Assembly (NCBI GenBank): GCA_030266365.1
Contig: JAJDHV010000002.1
Coordinates: forward strand, 1-64,000
Length of the DNA stretch: 64,000 nt
From: Synergistaceae bacterium OttesenSCG-928-I11
GTDB lineage: Bacteria > Synergistota > Synergistia > Synergistales > Synergistaceae
Reading direction: 5' to 3'
Below are positions 51,258 to 58,853 of the stretch, one piece after another. Made by a program: the position numbers and the translations under genes. Numbering within the stretch: position 1 is the stretch's first letter; every line of letters starts with the position of its first letter. The notes beneath the pieces are model-generated. The model was not told the DNA's origin, did not search any database, and saw nothing but the letters and a program-made list of their open reading frames with translations.

Positions 51258-51371
51258 CTGTGTTTGATAAGCTTCATCTCGGTTCAGTCTTTAAAAAAGA
51301 AATTCCCCGTAAAAAGCTTATCAAACCCAAGCGCAAATTCGCACACAGGAGCCCGCGAGGGCTCTTTTTTT
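51258..51371 (+). ncRNA. Candidate small RNA of about 114 nt
   Basis: Bounded by a promoter and an intrinsic terminator, with no plausible reading frame. GTTTGATAAGCTT (51263-51275) pairs perfectly with AAGCTTATCAAAC (51314-51326) to form a 13-bp closing stem around a loop that contains TCTTT/AAAGA. A single-stranded linker follows, then the terminator hairpin. No match to 6S, SRP, tmRNA or RNase P signatures by eye. Located between the basic protein gene and the pentapeptide gene. Confidence 0.6.
51349..51371 (+). terminator. Terminator of the candidate small RNA
   Basis: GAGCCC-GCGA-GGGCTC followed by TTTTTTTT, a textbook intrinsic terminator with a GNRA-type loop. Confidence 0.9.
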
Positions 51372-51453
51372 GTGCCTTGCTGTCGGCCTATGTATAATGT
51401 GCAGCAGGCTTTTTTGATATGAAGGATCGGCTTGTAAAAGAGAGGCGAGGCGT

Positions 51454-52167
51454 GTGAGAGTCTTGGGCGCGGATGACGCGAGAAGGGAATTGGCGGAGCG
51501 AGGGGTCGTCGCGGACGCGTGTTTACGCGGAATATCGTTTGCGGACCTTCGCTTGTTCGACGTCGAGCTGTCGGGGTGCAGGTTGGAGGATTGCGACTTC
51601 GACGGGTTCGACGGCGGGCGCGTCTCGTTCGGCAGGTGCGCGTGCGTCGGGCTTTCGATGCGGCATGCGCACCTGGACGACGCCGTTTTTCTGTGTTCCA
51701 CGATGCCCGCATGCCGCTTCGACCGCTCCGCGTTGGGCGGTGCGAGGTTCGAGGAGTGCGATTTGAGCAACACGTCTTTTTCGGGCGCGGGGCTCGCCGG
51801 GGCCTCTTTTTCGGACTGCAAGCTTCTCGGGTCGGACTTCGCGAAGGCAAACGCCGCGCGGATGTCCCTTCGGCGCTGCAACATGCAGATGTCGAATCTG
51901 AAATTCCAGAATTTCCGCAAGGCGCGTTTCGAGGAGGTCGATTTTTCCGAGGCGGACTTGGTCGGGGCGGATTTCACGGGCGCGGTCTTCGACCGCTGCC
52001 GTTTCGCCACGGCCAACCTGTCGGGCGCGCTCTTCGCGAACGCCGATCTCTCGACGTCCGACCTAGCGGGCTTCAACCTGCACGCGTGCAAGTCGATCCG
52101 GAACGCCGCCGTCTCTATGTGCGGCGCCGCCCAGCTCTTGGATTCGTTCGGCGTACGCATCGTGTAG
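51454..52167 (+). CDS. Pentapeptide-repeat protein
   Basis: 237 residues; GTG 51454 after GAGGCGAGG. From about residue 25 to 215 the text follows A(D/N)LXX-type fives, e.g. LRLFDVELSGCRLEDCDFDG, DLSNTSFSGAGLAGASFSDC, DFSEADLVGADFTGAVFDRC and ANLSGALFANADLS. Such repeats fold as a right-handed quadrilateral beta helix. Some members mimic DNA and protect gyrase, but most have no known role. TATAAT is at 51392-51397. Confidence 0.93.
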   Translation: MRVLGADDARRELAERGVVADACLRGISFADLRLFDVELSGCRLEDCDFDGFDGGRVSFGRCACVGLSMRHAHLDDAVFLCSTMPACRFDRSALGGARFEECDLSNTSFSGAGLAGASFSDCKLLGSDFAKANAARMSLRRCNMQMSNLKFQNFRKARFEEVDFSEADLVGADFTGAVFDRCRFATANLSGALFANADLSTSDLAGFNLHACKSIRNAAVSMCGAAQLLDSFGVRIV

Positions 52168-52200
52168 GCGAAACGTCCGTTTTCGAAGGGAGAAATCGAA

Positions 52201-52848
52201 ATGAGAATCGTCGACCTGACCCACACCGTTGCGCCGGGCATGCCCCTCTTCCCCGGTACGCCGCAGCCCCAGCTCGACACGATCTGCACGCACGAGCGGG
52301 ACGGTTTTCGCGAGACGCGGCTCACCCTGACGTCGCACGTCGGCACGCACGTGGATGCGCCGGCGCACATCCTGCCGGGCGGCAGGACGCTCGACGTTCT
52401 CGACGCGGCTGCGTTCGTCGGCAGCGCCCTCGTCGTCGACTGCCGCGGCCTTGGAGAGGGCGCGCAAATCGAGATTGAACGCGTCGAGCGGATGCGCCCC
52501 GCTGCGGACGACGTCGACTTTCTCCTCTTCGACACCGGCTGGTCGGAATATTGGGGGAGCGACGCGTATTTCGGCCCTTACCCCTGTCTCTCCGAGGCGG
52601 TCGTGGATTACGCGCTCCGCACGGGGAAGAAGGGGATCGGTCTCGACACGGCTGGCATCGACCCGGTCGAGTCGCTCGAGATGCCGCTGCATCGACGCTT
52701 TTTTTCGCGCGGCGGCACGTTGATCGTGGAGAACCTGACGAACCTGAAAAACCTCGGGGCGGATGTCTTCACGCTCGCCGTTCTGCCGCTGAAATACGCG
52801 AACGCGGACGGCGCACCGGTGCGCGCCGTCGCTATCCTGCCCGGATAA
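52201..52848 (+). CDS. Cyclase family protein (kynurenine formamidase-like metal hydrolase)
   Basis: 215 residues. MRIVDLTHTVAPGMPLFPGT at the start and TSHVGTHVDAPAHILPGGRT near 42-60 give the HxGTHxDxPxH metal-binding motif. FDTGWSEYWGSDAYFGPYP, GIGLDTAGIDP and LIVENLTNLKNL are also typical. Family members hydrolyse N-formylkynurenine or isatin; the substrate here is unproven. Preceded by AGGGAG and 33 bases after the pentapeptide gene. Confidence 0.93.
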   Translation: MRIVDLTHTVAPGMPLFPGTPQPQLDTICTHERDGFRETRLTLTSHVGTHVDAPAHILPGGRTLDVLDAAAFVGSALVVDCRGLGEGAQIEIERVERMRPAADDVDFLLFDTGWSEYWGSDAYFGPYPCLSEAVVDYALRTGKKGIGLDTAGIDPVESLEMPLHRRFFSRGGTLIVENLTNLKNLGADVFTLAVLPLKYANADGAPVRAVAILPG

Positions 52849-52924
52849 ATGCGTGCGCCGGATTCGCGAAATTCGTCTATACTGTCGCTTGCAAACCGTC
52901 AAAGTCGCAAAAGGAGTGTCGATC

Positions 52925-53500
52925 GTGAAAAAATATTTGATCCTGGCCGCCCTCGTCGTTCTTGCGTGCGCTTCTGCCGCAGGCGCGGGAGATTTTCGAA
53001 ACGTCGAGTGGGGCATGTCGATGCGCGAGGTCATGGCGGCCGAAACGGTGCCGCTGGAGGAGGACGACGAGTCCGATGTGCCGGAGATCTCGTGCCTGTT
53101 CGGCGAGACGACGGTCTTCGGCTTCGACTGCGAGTTGATCTACTTCTTCGCGAACGGCGAGTTGAAGCAGGCGCGATATTTTTTCTTCCACGAGACGCAG
53201 AACCCGAACTCGCTGATCTCCCACTACGAAAAACTGGACCGGCTTCTGATGGAGAAGTACGCGTACCCGCTCACGCGGGAGGATTTCATGGAGCCGGACT
53301 ACACCGGCGACAGGGGAACCGGGCTCGTTACGGGCAAAGGCTGGATGTTCTCGGAGTGGCTGCTGCCCGACGGCGCGACGATCGAGCACGAGTTATCCGG
53401 CGACAACAATGAACCCTACCACTGCATCGACTACTACGCACCGGGCGGCCGAGATTTGCTGGACGAGATCGAGGAGCGAAACGCGAAGAAGATGCTGTAG
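52925..53500 (+). CDS. Secreted protein of unknown function
   Basis: About 191 residues; GTG 52925 lies 8 bases after AAAAGGAG. Signal peptide KKYLILAALVVLACASAAG, likely cut after AGA. Mature: FRNVEWGMSMREVMAAETVP, then ISCLFGETTVFGFDCELIYFF and FHETQNPNSLISHYEKLDRL. The 'WGMSxxEV' start is typical of small periplasmic proteins with a repeated alpha-beta unit. No enzyme motif. An intrinsic terminator at 53532 follows. Confidence 0.78.
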   Translation: MKKYLILAALVVLACASAAGAGDFRNVEWGMSMREVMAAETVPLEEDDESDVPEISCLFGETTVFGFDCELIYFFANGELKQARYFFFHETQNPNSLISHYEKLDRLLMEKYAYPLTREDFMEPDYTGDRGTGLVTGKGWMFSEWLLPDGATIEHELSGDNNEPYHCIDYYAPGGRDLLDEIEERNAKKML

Positions 53501-53531
53501 GTATTTCTGCCACAATAGAAAATATGTAATG

Positions 53532-53570
53532 AAAAAGCAGGAGAAGGATAAACCCCTCTCCTGCTTTATT
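53532..53570. terminator. Chromosomal terminator beside attL
   Basis: AAAGCAGGAG ... CTCCTGCTTT stem with A and T runs on both sides. On the minus strand it lies just past the tRNA-Glu 3' fragment, where the original tRNA transcript would have ended before the element integrated. It also stops the plus-strand gene ending at 53500. Confidence 0.85.
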
Positions 53571-53583
53571 TGTGCAAAAAAAA

Positions 53584-53631
53584 TGGCAGTCCCAAGGGGA
53601 TTCGAACCCCTGTTACCGGGCTGAGAACCCG
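53584..53631 (-). repeat. Left attachment site (48-bp copy of the tRNA-Glu 3' part)
   Basis: Identical over 48 bases to 58460-58507, from the encoded CCA end through the T arm to the anticodon stem. Beyond 53631 the sequence diverges, so this is a partial tRNA and marks one end of an integrated element. Confidence 0.93.
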
Positions 53632-53758
53632 AAATATAATCTCACGCAACCTCTCATTCTTACGGAATATTGTCTATATAACTCCTTGCAGCGCAATGAC
53701 TTATGGCGCTTATACTTTCCTGGCTTGTCTTAATTTTTCCTATGCTTTATACTATTTT

Positions 53759-53777
53759 TGTGGCAAGGACGTGGCAA
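53759..53777 (+). repeat. Candidate integrase arm site, left
   Basis: TGTGGCAAGGACGTGGCAA, 17 of 19 identical to 58393-58411 near the other end. It also contains a tandem GTGGCAAGG. Confidence 0.6.
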
Positions 53778-53797
53778 GGAGATAACGGGGGGATTCG

Positions 53798-55048
53798 ATG
53801 AAATTTCACATGACACAAACCAGTATTGCGACGCTAAAGCCAAAAGACAAACCGTATTGGCTCACTGATGACGACTGTAAGAACTTGCGGCTTTATGTCG
53901 GAACCTCCGACAAAGCCAAAGCGTGGTATGCCAGATATAGAGATGAGTACGGGAAAAGCCAAACCGTCAAACTTGGCCCAGCTGACGCATTGACAGTGGC
54001 GCAGGCGAGGGAGATGGCACGCAAGGTTGCAGTCCGTGTTTCTCAAGGTGAGCCGGTAAAGAAAGAAAAACCCGCCGAAGTTCTTGCCCTTGGCGCGTAC
54101 TTGAACGACATTTATTTCCCCTACGCTCGCCGTTCTCTAAAAAGCGCTGACGAGACGATAAGAAAAATCACCGCCAACTTCACCCCGTATTTCAGTAAAC
54201 CCATTAACGGACTTTCTCCAGTAGTCTTTGAAAAGTGGCGCAATACTCGCATGGCTGATGGTGCGAAAACCGCTACGGTGAATAAAATTCTTTCCGCACT
54301 TACGGCGGCTCTCAATTGGGGAGTTAAAAAACGTCACATACCCGAGAATCCACTACGCGGTTTAGGTAAAGAGCCAGAGAAGGATTCAACGCATATAGTG
54401 AGGTATCTTTCTCCGGACGAGCGGGAACGGCTTGAAAACGCTTTGATTGAGCGGGAAGGGAATTTACTCGATGAAACCGAGAGCGCCAAAGAAAATGAGT
54501 TTTTCGATTATCTGCGCCCAGCCGTACTACTGTCTTTAAATACGGGTATACGACGTAACACTCTTTTTTCTCTTCTTTGGGGCGACGTTGACTTTACGAC
54601 ACAAACGGTATGTCTACGCGGGGAGATCGCTAAGAATAGCAAGACGGCAAGAATCCCCATCAACGATGATGCCGCGGACGTTCTCATGGCGTGGCGGGAG
54701 CAATCCATACAGAGTGACGATAGCGATCTGGTATTTCCATCGAAGACAGGTGGCAAAGTGGGAAACTTCCAACACGTATGGCGAGCATGGGGAGAGGTTC
54801 TAAAAATGGCTCAGATTGATAATTTCCGTTGGCACGACATGCGACACGACTTCGCGAGCCAACTAGTAATGAAGGGTGTAGACTTGAATGTCGTTCGCGA
54901 ACTACTGTGCCACAGCGATATTAAAATGACCATGAGATACGCTCACTTGGCCCCCGAGTTCAAGTTAAACGCCGTGCAAGTCCTGAACCGACGCACAAAA
55001 GGGGATAAGGTCATCGGACGCATTCGGAAAGTGGTGGGGGATGAATAG
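53798..55048 (+). CDS. int: Tyrosine recombinase / phage-type integrase
   Basis: 416 residues; ATG 53798 with AAGGAG and GGGGGG upstream. N-terminal arm-binding DUF4102-like part (KPYWLTDDDCKNLRLYVGTS, WYARYRDEYGKSQTVKLG, ADALTVAQAREMA). Core-binding domain at about 100-190. Catalytic domain: Arg in LNTGIRRNTLFSLLWGDVD, HDMRHDFASQLVMKG (HxxR), LCHSDIKMTMRYAHL (His and the nucleophile Tyr). Catalytic residues are intact, so it may be active. It integrates at tRNA-Glu 3' end as P4-type integrases do. Confidence 0.96.
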   Translation: MKFHMTQTSIATLKPKDKPYWLTDDDCKNLRLYVGTSDKAKAWYARYRDEYGKSQTVKLGPADALTVAQAREMARKVAVRVSQGEPVKKEKPAEVLALGAYLNDIYFPYARRSLKSADETIRKITANFTPYFSKPINGLSPVVFEKWRNTRMADGAKTATVNKILSALTAALNWGVKKRHIPENPLRGLGKEPEKDSTHIVRYLSPDERERLENALIEREGNLLDETESAKENEFFDYLRPAVLLSLNTGIRRNTLFSLLWGDVDFTTQTVCLRGEIAKNSKTARIPINDDAADVLMAWREQSIQSDDSDLVFPSKTGGKVGNFQHVWRAWGEVLKMAQIDNFRWHDMRHDFASQLVMKGVDLNVVRELLCHSDIKMTMRYAHLAPEFKLNAVQVLNRRTKGDKVIGRIRKVVGDE

Positions 55049-55131
55049 CGAGCTACCTTTCGCAAGATAAGAATCGCTCGACAAGGCAATAACTTTTGAG
55101 TATAATAACTTTGCGAGGGGAGAAGTGGGCA

Positions 55132-55503
55132 GTGTACAAAGTCTTTTTTTACAGAGATAAAAACGGTGACAGCCAGATAGAGGCTTATATACAAGAGTTA
55201 TCTGCAAAAAACACGAAAGACAGCCGCATAAAACTAAGCAAAATTTATGAGCACATCAAATATCTTAGCGAAACTGGCCCCCAAGCAAAGGAGCCGTATG
55301 TTAAGCACCTCGACGGCGAAATCTTTGAGCTTAGGCCGATACGTGACAGGATATTATTCGCTGCGTGGGACGGTGAGAGCTTTATACTTCTCCACCGATT
55401 TATGAAAAAAACACAAAAAACACCGCAGAGGGAAATCGACCAGGCAAAACGAAATTTAGCCGATCATAAGGAAAGGAGTAGCGACGATGAGCAAGACAAC
55501 TGA
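55132..55503 (+). CDS. HigB/phage Gp49-like toxin
   Basis: About 123 residues; GTG 55132 with GGGGAGAAG upstream, TATAAT at 55101-55106. RelE-fold family: VFFYRDKNGDSQIEAYIQEL, KEPYVKHLDGEIFELRPIRD, RILFAAWDGESFILLHRFMK and KKTQKTPQREIDQAKRN match the Gp49-like (HigB) pattern, usually a ribosome-dependent mRNase. The toxin gene precedes and overlaps the antitoxin gene by 17 bases, the HigBA order. Confidence 0.9.
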   Translation: MYKVFFYRDKNGDSQIEAYIQELSAKNTKDSRIKLSKIYEHIKYLSETGPQAKEPYVKHLDGEIFELRPIRDRILFAAWDGESFILLHRFMKKTQKTPQREIDQAKRNLADHKERSSDDEQDN

Positions 55504-55849
55504 ATATAGCAAGGCAATCGCACAGGCAAAAGAAAATTTAGCGGATGTCCGCGAAAGGGGAGCGGACGCCCTCGGTAGTGATGCGCTTGAGTTTATGCAG
55601 GGGATATTAACCGCAGAGGAAATAGCCGCAAGCAATCTTAGAGTGGCGATGATGATTGAGCTTGCCAACCTCAGAGCCGAGAAGGGCATATCTCAAAAGA
55701 AGCTCGAAGCGATGAGTGGCGTGAAGCAGCCAATTATCGCACGTATGGAGAAGGGCTATACCAGCCCACAATTGGATACGGTCTTAAAGGTATTGGCCCC
55801 TCTGGGCAAGACCCTTTATATCGGGGATTTGCCTGGGGTAAAAGATTAA
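55487..55849 (+). CDS. HigA-like XRE-family antitoxin
   Basis: 120 residues. Helix-turn-helix at about 60-110: LANLRAEKGISQKKLEAMSG, VKQPIIARMEKGYTSPQLDT, LKVLAPLGKTLYI. The N-terminal half would wrap the toxin. GGAAAGGAG precedes the ATG. Likely represses its own operon. Confidence 0.92.
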   Translation: MSKTTEYSKAIAQAKENLADVRERGADALGSDALEFMQGILTAEEIAASNLRVAMMIELANLRAEKGISQKKLEAMSGVKQPIIARMEKGYTSPQLDTVLKVLAPLGKTLYIGDLPGVKD

Positions 55850-55881
55850 TCAAAAGTTCGTATCTAAGGCGTAACCGGTTT

Positions 55882-56121
55882 TTATGGGTCGACCTCTCGT
55901 GCGAAGTATACTCGCTCAAATGTTTCGGGTATTTCTTCTTTGCTTGCGTTGACTTCCTCGAAAAATTTCCGCCAAGCAGTAGCTTGCGACGTCTCCTTTG
56001 TTTCCGGTGTTGGCTCATCCAGGACGGTGACGGTCACCCGGCGACGGCCCTGTATGCGAACAGGCCTACCTATCGGGAAAAATCGTCCCTTTTCCAAATA
56101 TCCCTCATATGCGCATAGCAT
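55882..56121 (-). CDS. Antitoxin-like small protein without a partner
   Basis: 79 residues; ATG 56121 follows GGAGG by 8 bases. MLCAYEGYLEKGRFFPIGRP and RVTVTVLDEP form a small beta fold seen in antitoxin-like proteins that start '...YEGYLENGRF'. The charged C-terminus (FFEEVNASKEEIPETFERVY) could bind a toxin. No toxin gene follows, so it is an orphan or acts alone. Its upstream sequence (GCATTGGCTTCA... on the plus strand, 56118-56148) recurs in diverged form at 58356-58386. Confidence 0.6.
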   Translation of the reverse strand: MLCAYEGYLEKGRFFPIGRPVRIQGRRRVTVTVLDEPTPETKETSQATAWRKFFEEVNASKEEIPETFERVYFAREVDP

Positions 56122-56391
56122 TGGCTTCACCTCCTTCGCTGATACTTATAGGGACACTCGGTTACGGCAACAGCTGTATGCTCACCCCTAACCACGACAA
56201 GGCCACCTCGTGCTTGTAATATATTATCATGCTGACACGGAACACGACACCGTCAGTTCCAAGATCAACTCATGGCCGCTGTGTGCATAATTCGCAGTCA
56301 TCCAACAAAATTGTTCAACAATACAATGACTTTTAAACATAATGGAATTGTCAATATCAGTTCAGTCGCTAACACAAGGAAAATATAAAAG

Positions 56392-57453
56392 TCATGCTGC
56401 ATTCTGTATATCGTAGTATGCCTGCCTGTATTTTTCTGGTGGGATCCCTCCGTTCGTGCTGTAGATGCGTCTGAGGTTGTAATAATTTATATACCTGTGG
56501 ACGATGCTCCTCACTTCTTCCATGGCGTAATTGCTCGTTTTTATTTTGTACAGCTTCTCTTTTTTGAGTGTCGCAAAAAAACTCTCCATTCTCGCGTTAT
56601 CATAGCAACGCCCGGTACCGCTCATACTCTGGACTGCGCTGCGATGTTGCAAAGCATCTCTAAACTCGTGACTCGTATATTGGCTGCCTCTATCACTGTG
56701 GAGAATCATTCCATCAGATATCAGTTCATTTTTATCTGTATCATCAACTTTTAAAATTAGCGAGATGTATTCGTCGATAATGAGGACTACAACCGGTTCT
56801 TGCTGCAATTCTTCGGGTGAAAGTTTGATTCGCCACTCCATTTTTTTGCGGATGCCAGATATCACCTTCACGGCAACTTCAGGATCCTTGACGATTGGAG
56901 ATGCAAGGTGGGGAAGAGCGCTTAACAGATCTAGGCCACGTGCACCAGTGTCAATTATTATCAGATTAACCTTATCCACCGGCTGCTTGAGGGCGATACA
57001 GATCGCTATATTATTGAGACACACGGTTTTCCCAGAATTTGTTGTACCGCTTACAAAGAGATGTTTCAATTCGTACAAATCAACGACGTGCTTATTCCCA
57101 AGAGAATCATACCCGAGAATCAAAGGTATCTTCATGTTGCTTTTGAGAAATAAATCACTCCACAAAATGTCACTTAAGCTATTCAAAATAAATGGGCTTG
57201 TTGATACGGCAATGCTGATGGACTTTCGGTTCGAAGACACCTCGAAGTACGGCAGACCTAAAAAGGCCCGAACATCTTGCGCTCGCTCCAAAATTGACGT
57301 TACTTTTGCGCCAGGCCTCGGTTTGACTTGAAAAATAAAGCGTTTGCCGTTACATGCGACCTTACAGTGCTTAATTTTAATATCAACCCCATAAGACAAA
57401 TAACATTTTGCAATTGCATCCGTCAAAAGTATAATGAACTTCTCCAACGTCAT
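56392..57453 (-). pseudogene. FtsK/SpoIIIE-like ATPase fused in frame to an IS3 transposase C-terminus
   Basis: 353 codons made of two unrelated parts. Codons 1-247 look like the alpha/beta parts of an FtsK-type DNA translocase: KHLFVSGTTNSGKTVCLNNI (Walker A), NLIIIDTGARGLDLL, PHLASPIVKDPEVA, and PVVVLIIDEYISLI (Walker B). From about 56712 the text switches to IS3-family OrfB: GMILHSDRGSQYTSHEF (DDE second Asp), GRCYDNARMESFFATLKKE (final Glu), YINYYNLRRIYSTNGG. The ATPase lost its C-terminal part and the transposase its first half, so neither should work normally. Confidence 0.82.
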
Positions 57454-57504
57454 CTCTGAACGCCTCCTTCATATTAATAACACTATTGGCAACCAGCTAG
57501 AAGT

Positions 57505-57537
57505 GTGAAATGGGCGATAGCAAGCCGCCCATTTCAC
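57505..57537. other. Inverted repeat at the protease-fragment junction
   Basis: GTGAAATGGGCG (57505-57516) and CGCCCATTTCAC (57526-57537), a perfect 12-bp stem with a 9-base loop. It coincides with the point where the protease similarity starts and may be a terminator or a rearrangement scar. Confidence 0.55.
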
Positions 57538-58320
57538 GCATCTCATGTTCCACAAGACCCATATTCGTTTCTGCTGTCAAATACCGGGAAATTTGTACCT
57601 GATGCCGGAACAAGTTTTTCTGCTCCGGTAGTTGCCGGAGATCTCGCAGAGATTTTGAGTGAAATTCCTCAAAATGATGTATTGCTTGCAAAAGCATTGC
57701 TGTATCACAACGCCCTGCCATTATGGGATGTAGAGGGTATGGATGACGATGAATTAACCTTTGCTCATAATATTTATGGTCGCGGATTGCCAAACGTAGA
57801 TGGGAGCAAATTCTCTTCTTTATCTAGAGTGACATTTGTTAGGAGTGGCACGCTTAATAAAACAACAAAAGAACGGATATCCATTTATATGCCGGAAATT
57901 CTAGCCGCTCAAAAAGGGAGAAATGTAGCTCGTGTTTCTGTAACGTGCTTATCTGCTCCACCAGTTGATCGGACAAAAGGGACTGAATACTTGGGTGCAT
58001 ATATCAGGGCCTCGCTGAAAAAAAGCCGTGCCGATGGGGTGTCCTTTAATCGTGTAAATCAAGAATACAAAGAGGGGCGACAAAAATGGGATGTCTGCCA
58101 ACAGTTCACTAAGCAGTTTTCACGGTTTAACGCTGGTGATTGGCAAATTTGGTTGGAGCTATTTTCACGTTGGGAGGAAGAGCGTCTTGATGTTCCTTAT
58201 GCGCTGGCGGTCACTATTGAGGACGTAAGTAATGCCCTTGACATATACAGTGAGATTGAATTATTGAATAGGTATCGCCCGTTAAACACATTGCGCATTC
58301 GAGTAGACAATCAGCAGTAA
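57538..58320 (+). pseudogene. Subtilisin-like (S8) protease, C-terminal fragment
   Basis: The frame (open from 57505) gives PDAGTSFSAPVVAGDLAEIL, the GTS-x-(S/A)-xP motif with the catalytic Ser, then about 230 residues of C-terminal domain (YGRGLPNVDG, SSLSRVTFVRSGTLNKTT, YALAVTIEDVSNALDIYSEI). The Asp and His of the triad and the signal region are absent, and no ribosome site precedes it. The C-terminal type resembles proteases found in mobile defence modules with an ATPase partner, but this is only a suggestion. Divergent from the ATPase chimera. Confidence 0.75.
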
Positions 58321-58392
58321 AAAACAGAACAGAGGTTCTCGCCATATTGCGCGTCGCATTGGCTTCATTTCTCTTCGCTGATTCTTGATCAT

Positions 58393-58411
58393 TGTGGCAA
58401 GGGCGAGGCAA
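58393..58411 (+). repeat. Candidate integrase arm site, right
   Basis: TGTGGCAAGGGCGAGGCAA, partner of 53759-53777. Confidence 0.55.
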
Positions 58412-58420
58412 ACAAAATAA

Positions 58421-58450
58421 AAGGGTTCAGAGGAAATCCTCTGAACCCTT
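58421..58450 (-). terminator. Element-borne terminator for tRNA-Glu
   Basis: AAGGGTTCAGAGGA-AA-TCCTCTGAACCCTT, then TTTATTTTG on the minus strand. It lies inside the element, 10 bases past the tRNA 3' end. Confidence 0.88.
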
Positions 58451-58459
58451 GATATTAGC

Positions 58460-58507
58460 TGGCAGTCCCAAGGGGATTCGAACCCCTGTTACCGGGCTGA
58501 GAACCCG
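58460..58507 (-). repeat. Right attachment site inside tRNA-Glu
   Basis: 48 bases identical to 53584-53631; crossover must lie within this stretch. Confidence 0.93.
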
Positions 58508-58535
58508 GCGTCCTAGGCCTCTAGACGATGGGACC
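58460..58535 (-). tRNA. tRNA-Glu (anticodon CTC)
   Basis: 76 nt with encoded CCA. Acceptor GGTCCCA/TGGGACT-type stem, D arm with TCTAGAGGCCTAGGAC, anticodon stem CCGGG-TTCTCAG-CCCGG (anticodon CTC), T arm AGGGG-TTCGAAT-CCCCT. Its 3' 48 bases are the attR copy. Confidence 0.95.
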
Positions 58536-58560
58536 GCGCTTGTGTTGGGTCAGGTAAAAA

Positions 58561-58634
58561 TGGCTGGGGAACCTGGATTCGAACCAAGATTACCTGATCC
58601 AGAGTCAGGCGTGCTGCCATTGCACCATTCCCCA
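58561..58634 (-). tRNA. tRNA-Gln (anticodon CTG)
   Basis: 74 nt with encoded CCA. TGGGGAA acceptor arm, anticodon stem CCTGA-CTCTGGA-TCAGG (anticodon CTG), T arm CTTGG-TTCGAAT-CCAGG. The U1-A72-type acceptor end is normal for tRNA-Gln. Lies 25 bases upstream of tRNA-Glu on the same strand, probably co-transcribed. Confidence 0.94.
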
Positions 58635-58853
58635 ACGCCCAACGAAAGAATATTCTACCTTTTTTCTCGGAGATGTCAATGCTTTGGGCGAAGGAGGGCG
58701 AAAATTTTTCGAAACGCTCCCGCAATTTCACGTGCGGCGTCAGAGAATCGCTGAAAGTGCATATTGGTGAAATACGCAATGCGGACGCGCGGGAGATCAT
58801 CTATTATACTTGCACAAAGAATTGCCCATCATCAATGGAGGTGCACATACACA

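Larger units (their letters stand above)
53584..58507. mobile_element. Integrated element in tRNA-Glu(CTC), about 4.9 kb
   Basis: Defined by 48-bp direct repeats of the tRNA 3' part at both ends and a tyrosine recombinase next to attL. GC is visibly lower than in the flanks. Cargo: HigBA-like pair, an antitoxin-like orphan, an FtsK-like/IS3 chimera and a truncated subtilisin-like protease. No replication or conjugation genes survive, so it is probably a decayed or mobilisable island. Confidence 0.9.

Noticed and set aside
51258-51371. 6S RNA, SRP RNA or tmRNA at the small-RNA candidate
   Set aside because: No central bubble with the 6S layout, no GGAAG/AGCA SRP loop, and no tRNA-like ends.
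53584-53631. Functional second tRNA-Glu
   Set aside because: Only the 3' 48 bases match; the D arm and 5' acceptor strand are missing.
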